Under the pieces are notes generated by a model that saw nothing but the letters and a program-made list of their open reading frames with translations, did no database searches and had not been told where the DNA came from. From Bacteroidaceae bacterium (lineage in GTDB: Bacteria; Bacteroidota; Bacteroidia; Bacteroidales; Bacteroidaceae), in the NCBI GenBank assembly GCA_017447625.1, contig JAFSNB010000039.1:62001-126000 (forward strand): 64,000 nucleotides of DNA, written 5' to 3'. The stretch's first letter is position 1. Each line of letters starts with the position of its first letter. Of this stretch, positions 33,744-43,621 are shown piece by piece. Made by a program: the position numbers and the translations under genes.

Positions 33744-33851
33744 TCAAAATTCTGCCATCGTGTCTGCCCACGCCACGTTGATGCCTAAACTTACGAGTAG
33801 GGCGATGAGCATGGTTACCCGTAAGGCAAGAGAATGTAATAAGTGTTTCAT
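33744..33851 (-). pseudogene. Signal-peptide stump of a lost secreted protein
   Basis: The minus strand reads MKHLLHSLALRVTMLIALLV, then SLGINVAWAD, TMAEF and a stop: a complete signal peptide with nothing after it. The bases upstream (GTTGAAATATTTAAG and TTTCATTTGAG around the ATG) resemble those of the Ig-like gene at 31808 (TTTCATTTGAGTTGA), and a TACCTTTG promoter element (plus 33891-33898) stands in the same place. I infer a remnant of a paralogous surface protein gene. The following 180 bases (33563-33743) hold no recognisable gene. Confidence 0.55.
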
Positions 33852-33890
33852 TTGAGTTGAAATATTTAAGTGATTTGTTGAAATTGTCCA

Positions 33891-33898
33891 CAAAGGTA
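33891..33898 (-). promoter_or_regulatory. -7 promoter element before the signal-peptide stump
   Basis: Minus-strand TACCTTTG in the phrase CAAAGGTACATTAAT (plus strand), which is shared with the promoter region of the Ig-like gene at 32049. No exact -33 TTTG at 20 bases. Confidence 0.5.
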
Positions 33899-33939
33899 CA
33901 TTAATTTGGTGAAAATAGGAAAGAGAAAAGAAAAATATA

Positions 33940-33995
33940 TAGAGAAAAGAGTAAAAAAGAAAAGAGAGGCTGCGTCACGCGATGGACACAGCCTC
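33940..33995 (-). terminator. Rho-independent terminator of the FAS1/SusCD operon
   Basis: On the minus strand GAGGCTGTGTC (plus 33985-33995) pairs with GACGCAGCCTC (plus 33966-33976) across an 8-base loop, followed by TCTTTTCTTTTTTACTC. It lies about 100 bases after the last stop codon of the operon at 34096. Confidence 0.8.
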
Positions 33996-33998
33996 ATA

Positions 33999-34094
33999 AA
34001 TGGTCAATGGTCAATGGTCAATGATCAATGGTCAATGTTCAATGACTAATGTTCAATGTTCAATGTTCAATGTTCAATGTTCAATGTTCAATGG
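33999..34094. repeat. 7-bp tandem array (CAATGGT to CAATGTT)
   Basis: About 13 units: CAATGGT-type units first (with CAATGAT) and then six exact CAATGTT units, ending at the stop codon of the SusD gene. The unit variant changes along the array but the 7-base period is kept. Confidence 0.9.
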
Positions 34095-34095
34095 T

Positions 34096-36246
34096 TTACA
34101 TTCCGATTTGGTTCTTCCAGTTGATGAACCAGGTGCGCTTGTCGGCTACGTTGAGGGACGGGTCGCGGCGGCGCAGCTTCTCAGAGAAGTAGGCTTCCGG
34201 AGACGGATAGCGACCCGACTGGGTATATGAGTTGCGATAAGCGGCACGAACGAGGTCGCCGAAGCGGTGGCCCTCGAAGCAGTCCTCAAGAGCCTGCTCC
34301 ACATCGATGAGGGAGTCAACGACGAGCTGCTGGATTGGCTTCACCTGCGGAACACCATACTTAGAGTACCAGACATCACACTGATGCATATACTTGTTTT
34401 CCCACTCTGTACGCCAAGCGGCGAGAGAATCGGTGAAGGCGGCCATGCGGAGGTTGAACTCGCGGGTGGTCTCGCCATCCAGCTTAACGGGGTAAGGATA
34501 GCTCAGCTCGAACGTAGCCTGCGTGGTATCTGGATACTGAGGATAACCGTTGAATTTTGTACCATCATACTCGTATTCACCGACGGTGCTGTCTTTCGGA
34601 GCGTCGGCATAAGCGGGATAGTAGTTGGCGTTGAACGGGGTGTCGCCGCTGCCACGGCTGTGCAGACCGATGTTATAGACGCGGTTGGCATCGCCGGTGT
34701 ATTCCACGATGTTGTCGTAGTTGTCGTAGTTGATGCTGGCACGGAAGATGTTTACGGGGAAGGAGAACTGCTGTACCCAGGCGGAGTCGGCTGCGTTGTT
34801 GCACTGTGAGAGCACGTCGTGGGCGATGATGTTGTCATCGACACCGGTGGAGAGGATGGCAAGTGCGAACTTCGGGAAACCGGCCATGTTCAGGGCCTCG
34901 GCCAAACGGAGATAGACGATACCGTTGCGGTAGAGGACTACGTTACGGGTGTAGATCTTGGAGATCTCACTGAGTTTCATAGCCTCAGCGTTATAGGTGG
35001 TGTTGTACTCGAAGTAGTTGTCTGACATGCGCAGGTCGCCCACGAGGTGGTCGTTGAGCTCATCGTCGGAGAAGGTGCCGCTCTCGAGATAGAGCACATC
35101 GCCGTTGGTCATCTTGGCGCAGTAGGCCTGGCTGTCACTGTAGTCCCAGCATACCTGTGAGGGAATGAGACAGGCTTCAACGAGGTCTCCTCCGGCTTCG
35201 TCATAGTCGTATGCATAGAGCTTGCGGAGGGTGTTGAACTGTCCGTCGGCGCTCAGAGAGTCCATAGGGATGATGGAGAGACATTCGTCACCTACAAGAA
35301 TGCTTGATGACACCATGCTGTACGCACCGCTGGGAAGGTTGAACATGTTGTTCTTCACGGCCGTCTCCTGCCAATAGGCTCGTATGGATGACTGTGTGAC
35401 GGAGTAGGGCTTGTAGCCTTTGTTCCAATAGATGAAGCTGTAGTAGCTCAATGCAGCCTGCTTGGCGTAGGCGATGCGTGAGGCTTCGTTGGCCTCGAGG
35501 CTGGCACGCCACAGGTAGAGGTCGCCGCGGATGAGGTCGAGGGGGATAGCGCAGAGGTACGGGGGAGCCGTGGTCTGGTCGTAGGTGGTGTGCTTGGGAT
35601 AGTCGTAGTCGTTGTTATCCTTCTGCAGGGGGAGAACTGCGAGGTCCTGGATGAAGTAGTCGCAGATGTCCTTGATATCCACCTTGGTGTAGTTGGCCAG
35701 ATTGGCATCGAGCTCGGTGAGGATAGGCTCAGTCACGAGGGGGATGTTAGCTCCATAGACCTGTCCGAGCTGGAGATAGACCCAAGCACGGATGCAGCGC
35801 ACGGCATCGGCCTCACGCTTGAAGATGTAGTCGAACTTGTTGTTCTGCAGCGCGGTGTCGGCGTTGGCCAAGAAGTAGTTGCAGTTGTTGATGATGGCAT
35901 AGTAGTCTCGCGGATCGTTGTAGGCGTTGTAGTCGTCAACGTTGAACGCAGAGATGTCCTTGATGTCAGTTGTCGCATTCTGACGGACTGTGGTCAGGTC
36001 ACCGCGCAGCTCGCCCAGCAGGTTGGTGCGCACGGCGATGCGCTGGAGCTGATAGAGGATTCCCGTGTAGGAGTTTACGGTGTCGCCTGCGTTGACCAAG
36101 TGGTTCTTGTCGCCGTACATCACGTTCTCGTTGCCCTTGTCAAGCATGTCGTTGCAGGCTGTGAAGCCGAAGCTAACGACAGCGAGGAGACCGAGGACAC
36201 AGAACGGTGCTTTTGCTCTATTGTATATATACTTTATTGTGTTCAT
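34096..36246 (-). CDS. SusD/RagB-family nutrient-binding lipoprotein (second pair)
   Basis: Outer-membrane lipoprotein that acts as the substrate-capturing lid of a SusCD transporter. The lipobox is GFTAC (Cys about 31, within SFGFTACNDML). The 716 residues, longer than usual (500-600), contain the SusD fold with the C-terminal signature ALEDCFEGHRFGDLVRAAYR (about 660-680). It follows the SusC gene by 35 bases and is the last gene of the operon, just before a terminator. No carbohydrate enzyme is nearby, so the ligand is unknown. Confidence 0.9.
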   Translation of the reverse strand: MNTIKYIYNRAKAPFCVLGLLAVVSFGFTACNDMLDKGNENVMYGDKNHLVNAGDTVNSYTGILYQLQRIAVRTNLLGELRGDLTTVRQNATTDIKDISAFNVDDYNAYNDPRDYYAIINNCNYFLANADTALQNNKFDYIFKREADAVRCIRAWVYLQLGQVYGANIPLVTEPILTELDANLANYTKVDIKDICDYFIQDLAVLPLQKDNNDYDYPKHTTYDQTTAPPYLCAIPLDLIRGDLYLWRASLEANEASRIAYAKQAALSYYSFIYWNKGYKPYSVTQSSIRAYWQETAVKNNMFNLPSGAYSMVSSSILVGDECLSIIPMDSLSADGQFNTLRKLYAYDYDEAGGDLVEACLIPSQVCWDYSDSQAYCAKMTNGDVLYLESGTFSDDELNDHLVGDLRMSDNYFEYNTTYNAEAMKLSEISKIYTRNVVLYRNGIVYLRLAEALNMAGFPKFALAILSTGVDDNIIAHDVLSQCNNAADSAWVQQFSFPVNIFRASINYDNYDNIVEYTGDANRVYNIGLHSRGSGDTPFNANYYPAYADAPKDSTVGEYEYDGTKFNGYPQYPDTTQATFELSYPYPVKLDGETTREFNLRMAAFTDSLAAWRTEWENKYMHQCDVWYSKYGVPQVKPIQQLVVDSLIDVEQALEDCFEGHRFGDLVRAAYRNSYTQSGRYPSPEAYFSEKLRRRDPSLNVADKRTWFINWKNQIGM

Positions 36247-36281
36247 AATTATGAATTCTAAATTATGAATTATGAATTGAA

Positions 36282-39200
36282 TTAGAGGTTAATCTTCACA
36301 CCTACGTTAAACGAGCGGCCCTGAGAGAGGAGTCCGCGGTCAATGCCCTGGAACAGCACGCCGTTGCCCATGGAGAACTCGGGGTCTGCGCCGAGATACT
36401 TGGTGAGGGTGAACACGTTGTTGGCGCGTACCCACACGCTGATGCCCTGGATGTAGGTGTTGTTGATGGGGAGCTGATAGCTGAGCGTGATGTGTTTCAG
36501 GCGCAGGTAGGAGCCGTCCTCGATCCAGCGGTCGGAGAAGTCGCTGTTGCCCATGGGATCGCCGTAGGCGGCACGTGGGATGTCGGTGACCTGTCCCTCG
36601 TAGCTCCAGCGACGCAGCATAGCTGTGGTCTGGTTCATGAAGCGTGAGCCGCTCTCAAGCTGCTGGCGGTTGTAGTTATAGACATCACCGCCGAGGCTGT
36701 AGTTGAAGCCCACGTCGAGACGGAGGCGCTTGAAGCTGAGGCTGGTGAAGAGGTTACCGTAGATGTCGGGAGTGGCGTCGCCGATGATGGTGCGGTCGTC
36801 CTCGGAAGCAACGGAAGAGGCTTTGATCTCGCCGTCGCCGTTCTGGTCAACGTATTTCACGTCGCCGGCTCCGAAGTAGGTGATAGCTCCGCTGGCGTCC
36901 TTCTTGTAGAGACCGTCGCTTGCAGCCTCAGCTGCTGTGGCATAGACGATGGTTCCGCTGCTTGTGGGCGCGGTCTTGAAGCCGTAGAAGCTGTTGATGG
37001 ACGAGCCGATCTGACTGCGGATGGTTGCACCGAGCACCTGGTTATCGACATACTGCTGGTCGTCGGGCAGAGCGGTGAGTTTGTTCACATAGTGGCCGAG
37101 GCTGGCTCCTACGCTCCAGTTCCAGTCGTTGGTGGAAACGAGATGTGCGTTGAGGGTCAGATCCACGCCCTTGTTCTCCAGACTGCCGCCGTTGCTCCAG
37201 TTCTGCTTGATACCGCTCAGGAAGGAGAGCTCGCGCAGGGTGAGCAGGTTGTCTGTCCAGGACTTGAAGTAGTTGAAGGCGATAGAGAGGCGGTTGTTGA
37301 ACATCTTGGTCTCAAGGCCGAAGTTGAGGCGGCGGGTGGTCTCCCACTGCAGCTCGGTGTTACCGATGTTCTCGAGCACGTAGGAAGGCACCTTGGTCAG
37401 GAAGAGGTGGCTGGCGAAATAGGTGCGAGAGGCGTCGTAGGTGAGGTCGTCGTTACCGCTCACGTCGATGCCGGCGGTGAGTTTCAGATAGTTGACGACT
37501 TTGTTGTGGAACCACGACTCGTTGCTCATAACCCACCCTGCCTGCAGGCTGGGGAAGATGCCCCACTTCACGCCGCCGATCTTGATGCCGCTCTTGGCAT
37601 CGCGACCGAACTGGCTGTTGGTGTCCATGGTCAGGTTACCCTGGACATAGTAGCGGTTCTTCCAGTTGTAGGCGGCCTGAGCGTACCAGGTCAGAGTGGC
37701 CCACTTCTCGTTGAAGCCCTCGTTGACTTTGTTCGAGGCGCTGTTGATATACGGGGTCTTGTCGTTACCGGTGTTGTAACCGCTCTGGTGGTTGCTGCTG
37801 TAGGTCTGGTTCATGAAACGGAAGCCGCCGAGCAGGTCGATGTTGTGTCCGTTGTAGGAGTTCTTCCACTGGATGCGGGTGTCGCTGGTAACGGAGTTGT
37901 GTTTGCCGTAGAGCGAACCGATCTCGTTCTTCATGGTGTTCTCCAGAGCTGCCACATAGTAGCTTGGCACACCGTTGAGGGGCACGTAGTACTTCTCGTT
38001 GGTGTTGACCAGAGTGTAGTTGAAAAGCGAGCTGATGCGCAGGTGCTTGTTTGGATTCCACTCGGGGGTAACAGAGAGAATCACGTAGGAGTTGTCGAAG
38101 TAGTTCTTGTTCTCGGCCGTTCCGTACTCGTGGATGGCGAGCGGGTTGGCCAGCTGCCAGTTGGCGTTGCGAAGCGAGCTGACTTCGGAGAGGTAGTCCT
38201 CATCGACGATGTCGAGGTGGGCGTTGTTGACTACACCCACGCCAGTGGTGGGATCGGGCACGAAAGAGTAAGGACTGAGCATCGGGCTCTTGGCGTAGGC
38301 CAGGAAGTTGGTGCTGGTCACAGCTCCGTTGTTATAGTCGGCAGGAGCACCTGTATCGAGTAGCTTGCGTGTGGTGTTGGTGAACGCAGCGTCGAAACGC
38401 ACACCGATGTAGTCGGTGATCTTGATGTCGGTGTTGAAGCGGATGTTGAGGCGGTTCATGTTGTTCTCCTTCAATGTCTCGTTGGCACGGGTGTAACCGA
38501 TGGAGAGCATGTAGTTGGCAATGTCACCACCACCCTGAACGCTCAGTCCGTAGTTCTGAGTGACGGCCTGGCGATAGATATCGTCGGCCCAGCGGGTGTC
38601 GTTGTTGTACTTATTGTACCAGTAGTATGACTTGCCGTTGACGACCTCGGGCTTAAGGAACTTGAATTCCTGCAGGCGTGTGCCTGTGCTTTGGAGGAGG
38701 CTGGAGGCGTAGCCCTTGTACTGCGGGCCGTTCATCACGTCGATCTGCGTGGGCATAAGCTCTATGCCGACGGATGCGAAGGCATCGATGCGGGTGGCGA
38801 GAGAGCGGTTGCGCTTGGTCTTGATCAGGATGACGCCGTTGGAACCGCGTGAGCCGTAGAGGGCCGTTCCGTTCTTCATCACCTCGACCTGCTCAATGTC
38901 GTTCACATTGATGTTGGAGAGGATGTCGTTGTAGAAGCCCGAATGGAGCATCTCGCGCTCGTACTGCATGTCGGTGATGACACCGTCGATGACCACGAGC
39001 GGCTGTGCGTTGCTGTTCAAGCTGTTCACGCCGGCAATCTGCATATAGGCTCCGATGCCGCTGACTCCGGAACGCTGCACGGTGCGAACCTCGGCTCCCA
39101 GCTGATTCTCGATCTCGGCGGAGATGTTGATTGCGTTGGAGTAGTTGAAGTTCTTGGCACGGGCGTTGTTCATGATGTTGTCATCGTCATCATAAAGTGC

Positions 39201-39584
39201 ACGGGCGGCATCGCTCTGCAGAACGATGTCATGGAGCTGGCCACTCTTGCTAAGGCCTACACGTACTTTGTTGTATCCGGGGATAGTCACATCCACGGCA
39301 GCGGAATAGAGAGGCACCTTGATGGTGAAGGTACCGTCGGCTTCGGTAAGGCCGGAATAGCCTTCGCCTGCCACCGACTGCACTAGCACACCGGCGAGCG
39401 GCGTGTGCTTGTCCTGGCTGACCACACGACCCTTGATCTCCCTCGTGGGCTCAACCTTCTTGGTCTTACGGACACGGCGCACAAGGGTCGTGTCAACTGC
39501 TGCGTCATCCTCATCCTGAGCATAACTTGTCATGGGCAACGCCATGAGCAGCGATAAGCATAGTATGGTTTTCGCGGTTTTCAT
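36282..39584 (-). CDS. SusC/RagA-family TonB-dependent transporter (second pair)
   Basis: TonB-dependent outer-membrane channel of 1100 residues: signal peptide (about 1-22), a carboxypeptidase-like regulatory domain (about 50-120, EIKGRVVSQDKHTPLAGVLV), plug domain (about 145-270, with VQRSGVSGIGAYMQIAGVNS and ALYGSRGSNGVILIKTKRNR) and a 22-strand barrel to the end (final strand RSFNVGVKINL). Its ATG overlaps the stop codon of the FAS1 gene before it, and its SusD partner follows. Confidence 0.95.
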   Translation of the reverse strand: MKTAKTILCLSLLMALPMTSYAQDEDDAAVDTTLVRRVRKTKKVEPTREIKGRVVSQDKHTPLAGVLVQSVAGEGYSGLTEADGTFTIKVPLYSAAVDVTIPGYNKVRVGLSKSGQLHDIVLQSDAARALYDDDDNIMNNARAKNFNYSNAINISAEIENQLGAEVRTVQRSGVSGIGAYMQIAGVNSLNSNAQPLVVIDGVITDMQYEREMLHSGFYNDILSNINVNDIEQVEVMKNGTALYGSRGSNGVILIKTKRNRSLATRIDAFASVGIELMPTQIDVMNGPQYKGYASSLLQSTGTRLQEFKFLKPEVVNGKSYYWYNKYNNDTRWADDIYRQAVTQNYGLSVQGGGDIANYMLSIGYTRANETLKENNMNRLNIRFNTDIKITDYIGVRFDAAFTNTTRKLLDTGAPADYNNGAVTSTNFLAYAKSPMLSPYSFVPDPTTGVGVVNNAHLDIVDEDYLSEVSSLRNANWQLANPLAIHEYGTAENKNYFDNSYVILSVTPEWNPNKHLRISSLFNYTLVNTNEKYYVPLNGVPSYYVAALENTMKNEIGSLYGKHNSVTSDTRIQWKNSYNGHNIDLLGGFRFMNQTYSSNHQSGYNTGNDKTPYINSASNKVNEGFNEKWATLTWYAQAAYNWKNRYYVQGNLTMDTNSQFGRDAKSGIKIGGVKWGIFPSLQAGWVMSNESWFHNKVVNYLKLTAGIDVSGNDDLTYDASRTYFASHLFLTKVPSYVLENIGNTELQWETTRRLNFGLETKMFNNRLSIAFNYFKSWTDNLLTLRELSFLSGIKQNWSNGGSLENKGVDLTLNAHLVSTNDWNWSVGASLGHYVNKLTALPDDQQYVDNQVLGATIRSQIGSSINSFYGFKTAPTSSGTIVYATAAEAASDGLYKKDASGAITYFGAGDVKYVDQNGDGEIKASSVASEDDRTIIGDATPDIYGNLFTSLSFKRLRLDVGFNYSLGGDVYNYNRQQLESGSRFMNQTTAMLRRWSYEGQVTDIPRAAYGDPMGNSDFSDRWIEDGSYLRLKHITLSYQLPINNTYIQGISVWVRANNVFTLTKYLGADPEFSMGNGVLFQGIDRGLLSQGRSFNVGVKINL

Positions 39585-41431
39585 CAGTTCTGATAATCGT
39601 TAAGGTCAGACAAATTGAAGTTCTTTGCCTCCTCTTCCGTGTCAAACGGGATATAGATGAGGCGGTTGATACGCAGGTGGTTGTTCCAGGTGCGGTCCAG
39701 CTCGCTGCTCTTGACCTTGGTCTCAATGCGGTAGCGCATGGAGTAGGTGTCCTGATTGTAGGAGCTGAATGTGGTCTGACGAGCAATGTCAATAGGAATA
39801 ATGCAAACCTGGTCGGCAATGGTCTGGAAGGCGCTGGCGCTCTCCTTGTATCCGAGGGCGTCGGCCTGGTCGGAGACCTTCAGGGCTGAACCCCAGGAAG
39901 CGGGATAGTTGAGATCCTCGTTGGGATCCTTGTCATTGTTCTTCTTCTTGCGCGGCTCGTCCAGACGGTGCATGTAATAGACCTGGAACTTCACCGGCAG
40001 ACGGTCGGCTGCGGATGCCTTGGGGTTGGCAGCGATTGCGGGACACATCACAGCATATACATTATAATATACACCTGAGAGTGTGTTGGGCAGCTCGTAA
40101 TAGATTTCCGCATTACCGGTACCTGTGCTGGCGACCTCCATAAAGAAGTCGTTGTAGATGTCATCGAAGGAGTACAGGGTGTCAAGCACATTGCCCTCAT
40201 CATCAACACTGACGATGTTGTCGTAGGTGGTGCGCGGGGTCAGGGTTCCCTTGTCTATGGGCTGATCCTCGGCGGTCTTTGGCATCCAGTAGTAGTTACC
40301 ACGGTTGGCCATGATGCTGCGCTGGTACATGAATGTCTTGCGCGGATCGATGCGGCCCACGGGGTCTATCAGCACACGGCCGTTGGAGCAAGAGGCTGAA
40401 TCCAGACCGGCATAGATGCCGCCTGCCTGCCAGGGATTCTCAAACATGTTGAGACCCCAGTAGTTGCGGTTGTCCATGTACTGGGTGTTGATGACAGAGT
40501 CCTTCTCGCTCTTCTGGATGTTGTTGTTGAAGGTCAGGCCCTGATAGATGGCCTCGCGTGCATAGCGGTTCTGCAGGGAGTCCTTGTAGTTGACGGCCTT
40601 GGCGAAGTTGAAGTAACGGGCGTAGCGCTCGTACTGTGCGGCCCACACCTCGTTGGTGGGAGCCACGACGGTGTAGTTGGAGTCCTCGCGCTGGATGAAG
40701 GTGCGGTAACGGCTCAGAATCTCGTTGGAGAGGCGCATAACAGAGTCTGCATAGACTGTGCGGCCATCCACGATGCCCTGGGCCACGGACTCGTTCTCGT
40801 CAAGCTCGTACTTGTCGAACTCCTTGATGAAGTTGTAGATAGAGTCGAAACGGGCTCCGGCGAAATCGCTGTTGAGCTGGAAGTACTCGCGCAGGTTCGG
40901 GTGGAAGCTGAGCGGCTGTTCCAGAGTGAAGAAGATACCGTTGCTGGACGGGATAAACTGCGGGAACGGTTTGCCGTCAAGAGTGCTCTTGGTGAAGATG
41001 AGGTTCTTGCCGTTCAACATCTTAATCGTGGTGTCGGCCATAACGGGCGATACGCTGTGATTGTACAGAGCGATATGGTTCTGAATGAACTGGCTGATGA
41101 CGGAGTTGTCGTCGTCACGTACACCAGCTGTGCTTTCTGTCTGATAGACCTGGATGAGTGAGTCGGCAACAGCATCACTGATGGCCGGAGCCCAGAGGGT
41201 GAGCGCCTGGGGTGAAGCGAGCACCCGGTCATAGCCCGTGGCTTCCAGCACTTTGAGGAAGCCGCTGAGCTGTGGGTTGGCTTTCACCCGCTCCAAGAGA
41301 GTCGGGGCATCGACCGAAGTCTCGAAGCCCGTCCCCTGATAATGCTCATCCCAAGCATCGCTGCATGAGAGGAATCCCATGCATGAAGCCGCAACGAGCA
41401 GAAAAGCAAAGTGTTTGCGATATGTTTTCAT
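39584..41431 (-). CDS. FAS1 (fasciclin) domain lipoprotein, 615 residues
   Basis: Lipoprotein with lipobox FLSC (SCMGFLSCSDAWDEHYQG, Cys about 23). The N-terminal half (about 38-185) is a FAS1 domain: LLERVKANPQLSGFLKVLEA, then LTLWAPAISDAVADSLI and ISQFIQNHIALYNHSV. A second, more divergent FAS1 domain seems to cover about 195-330 (NYTVVAPTNEVWAAQYERY). The rest (about 400-615) is a beta-rich region. FAS1 domains mediate adhesion or binding of extracellular ligands. One-base overlap with the next SusC gene (A of stop and start) suggests coupling. Confidence 0.85.
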   Translation of the reverse strand: MKTYRKHFAFLLVAASCMGFLSCSDAWDEHYQGTGFETSVDAPTLLERVKANPQLSGFLKVLEATGYDRVLASPQALTLWAPAISDAVADSLIQVYQTESTAGVRDDDNSVISQFIQNHIALYNHSVSPVMADTTIKMLNGKNLIFTKSTLDGKPFPQFIPSSNGIFFTLEQPLSFHPNLREYFQLNSDFAGARFDSIYNFIKEFDKYELDENESVAQGIVDGRTVYADSVMRLSNEILSRYRTFIQREDSNYTVVAPTNEVWAAQYERYARYFNFAKAVNYKDSLQNRYAREAIYQGLTFNNNIQKSEKDSVINTQYMDNRNYWGLNMFENPWQAGGIYAGLDSASCSNGRVLIDPVGRIDPRKTFMYQRSIMANRGNYYWMPKTAEDQPIDKGTLTPRTTYDNIVSVDDEGNVLDTLYSFDDIYNDFFMEVASTGTGNAEIYYELPNTLSGVYYNVYAVMCPAIAANPKASAADRLPVKFQVYYMHRLDEPRKKKNNDKDPNEDLNYPASWGSALKVSDQADALGYKESASAFQTIADQVCIIPIDIARQTTFSSYNQDTYSMRYRIETKVKSSELDRTWNNHLRINRLIYIPFDTEEEAKNFNLSDLNDYQN

Positions 41432-41473
41432 AAATATCTAACTATTTGACTGTTTTAAAATACTCGTTGAATA

Positions 41474-43588
41474 TCAGTTATCGTCCTCGCCTTCGCCGTC
41501 GGTGTCAACGGCATAGACGCTCTTAGGCACAATCTCGAGATAGTCGATCATCAGCTCTGCGCCGCCGAGCGCAAGAACGCTCTTGATGCGCATCGTGTGA
41601 ACTTCCTCCTCGTTGAGTAGCATGTTGGAAGCGATAACGCGGCGTATGGTTCGATGCTGGTTACAGAAGACATCGCCCTTGGATGAGAGCTGACCGTCCT
41701 TGTGGCCCGAACCGGCCATGGCGAAGATAGAGCCGCCGCCGTGGTACCAGCCCTGGTTGTGGAGGTTCTTCTTCATGGCCTCCTTATCCTCCTGCTGAGC
41801 AGCGGAATAGGAGTTCAGAGCCTTCCAGCCGTACTTGGCTGCCCAAGTGTCATCGTTTGAACGCATGTCAAGAGGAATACCCTGAGGTTTGCCGTCGAGA
41901 TAGAACTGGCCGATGCCTCGTGAAGGAATCAGACAGAATCCCATGCGAACCTGATAGGTACCAGTCGGCACAGTGGGCAGACGGAAGGTGATGTCGTAGG
42001 AGTTGTTGTCCGAACGGAGGTTGAACTCGTCGCCCTCGTAGCTCCAATACCAGTTGCGTGCGCCCTGATAGATGAAGTCACCGTCGGCATTCATATCGAC
42101 ATGGTCAAGATAACCGATGGGGAAGATGAAGTTCTCGGCCGGGATTCCCTTGGTCTTGTCCGTTGTGGCGTAGTAGGTCCAAGTGTCCTGCTTGCGGATG
42201 TTATTGGAGAAGAGCTCGGGGAAGAGGTCGTAGAGGTCCACACGCATACGAGTGTTGAACACTTTCTCCTTTGTAACGTCGTCGTAGGCAATGATGTCGT
42301 CGATATAGAAGTAGCGGCCGTTTGCTGCGGCGTTCTTGATACCGGCCATAGTGGCGATACGTGCGCCGCGCTGCACCTGTGTGGACTTCACCTTATCGCC
42401 GAAGTTGCGGTTGATGAAGATGTCGTTCAAATTCGCATCTGGGTCGGTGTCGTAGCTGGAACGGAGCTTCAGCATCTCGATCTTCATCGTGGACATCTCG
42501 TCCATGGTGCGATACCACTCTACGGGATTCACCAGACGGGTGTCGATGGTGCAGATGGTGGTGAGCATCTCACGTGTGGTGTTGAACGGCAACACGTGGT
42601 AGGCCATCATGCGGTTGAGCGGGTTGCGCTCATCCTCGAGGTCTGCCATACCTGCCTCTGTGGATGCATACTTCTTTGTAATGTTGTCGTTGGCATAGTG
42701 TGAAGCGGCATACTCATAGAGTTTCTGCATGGCCACATCCATACCGTCGGTGGGTGCGAGACCGAGTTTCTCCCTAACGATGGAGTCAGGCACCATGAAG
42801 GCGATGAAGCCATAGCGGCGCTCCTCGGGAACGTGGCAGAAGTTGTCGTGGTTATCCGAGTGGTAGAGACCCTCGCGATCGATATGTGCATCCCAATCCC
42901 AAGACGGGTCTTTGAGCAGACGCAGCTTGCGGTCGATGCCGCAGGCGCGGAGTGCCATAGAGTAGATGGAGATGGTTGAGTCCTTGGCCATCAGGTCGGG
43001 AATCTCACCGGCGGAAGCCATGATGACGGCATCCACGGGATGTACCATACCGTTCTCCACGGAGTCGTTGGCCATGCTCAGGATGATGGCGCCGGACTCG
43101 TTGAACTTGTATGTGAAGATGGTGTCTCCGTGCTCATCGATGTCGTCCATTACCTCGTCAATCTGGAGGTAGTTGTTGAGCATATTGGGCGATGAGGTGG
43201 AGGTGACACCGCTGAAATCCACTGTGCTGTAGATGCCGTTGGCAAAAACAGAGGTGCAGACGATGGTATCACAGATTTCAGTAGGAATCTGGTCGATGCT
43301 GGTATATCCGTGTTCAGCAAGATAAGCATTCACGGCATCGTTGGTCGGAGCCAGACAGGTGTATGTGCCGTAGGCTGAGAAGAGGTCCATCTTGCCAGCG
43401 CGCTTCACGATCTCGGCGAACTGCGTGAAATCGTGGTCGGGGTTCTGCAAGTAGTCACTTAGCATCTCACCCGTGAACGTGTAATAGGAATCTTCCGTGA
43501 GGTTGTCGCCGCAGGACACGGTGAAGGCCGTGCTCACGGCGATGAGGGAAGCTCCCATCAGTATTTTGATTCTATCTAACAAATTCAT
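41474..43588 (-). CDS. FAS1 (fasciclin) domain lipoprotein, 704 residues
   Basis: Lipoprotein with a signal region ending FTVSC (Cys about 26). A FAS1 domain covers about 40-195 (LQNPDHDFTQFAEIVKRAGK, then YTCLAPTNDAVNAYLAEHGY). A second FAS1-like region covers about 205-410 (KYASTEAGMADLEDERNPLN, then MMAYHVLPFNTTREML). The C-terminal part (about 420-690) is strand-rich with YDITFRLPTVPTGTYQVRMG, resembling a carbohydrate-binding or jellyroll module. It lies between the first SusD and the 615-residue FAS1 gene. Confidence 0.82.
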   Translation of the reverse strand: MNLLDRIKILMGASLIAVSTAFTVSCGDNLTEDSYYTFTGEMLSDYLQNPDHDFTQFAEIVKRAGKMDLFSAYGTYTCLAPTNDAVNAYLAEHGYTSIDQIPTEICDTIVCTSVFANGIYSTVDFSGVTSTSSPNMLNNYLQIDEVMDDIDEHGDTIFTYKFNESGAIILSMANDSVENGMVHPVDAVIMASAGEIPDLMAKDSTISIYSMALRACGIDRKLRLLKDPSWDWDAHIDREGLYHSDNHDNFCHVPEERRYGFIAFMVPDSIVREKLGLAPTDGMDVAMQKLYEYAASHYANDNITKKYASTEAGMADLEDERNPLNRMMAYHVLPFNTTREMLTTICTIDTRLVNPVEWYRTMDEMSTMKIEMLKLRSSYDTDPDANLNDIFINRNFGDKVKSTQVQRGARIATMAGIKNAAANGRYFYIDDIIAYDDVTKEKVFNTRMRVDLYDLFPELFSNNIRKQDTWTYYATTDKTKGIPAENFIFPIGYLDHVDMNADGDFIYQGARNWYWSYEGDEFNLRSDNNSYDITFRLPTVPTGTYQVRMGFCLIPSRGIGQFYLDGKPQGIPLDMRSNDDTWAAKYGWKALNSYSAAQQEDKEAMKKNLHNQGWYHGGGSIFAMAGSGHKDGQLSSKGDVFCNQHRTIRRVIASNMLLNEEEVHTMRIKSVLALGGAELMIDYLEIVPKSVYAVDTDGEGEDDN

Positions 43589-43621
43589 AGTTCTGTAGTT
43601 TTAGTGTGAGAGTGTTTTCAG

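Noticed and set aside
33568-33855. A 95-residue plus-strand protein
   Set aside because: It overlaps the signal-peptide stump and its promoter on the other strand and has no features of a real protein.
37092-38363. A 423-residue open frame on the plus strand opposite the SusC gene
   Set aside because: It is antisense to a well-supported SusC gene, has no recognisable domain, and its composition (runs of V, G, E, H) is that of a shadow frame.
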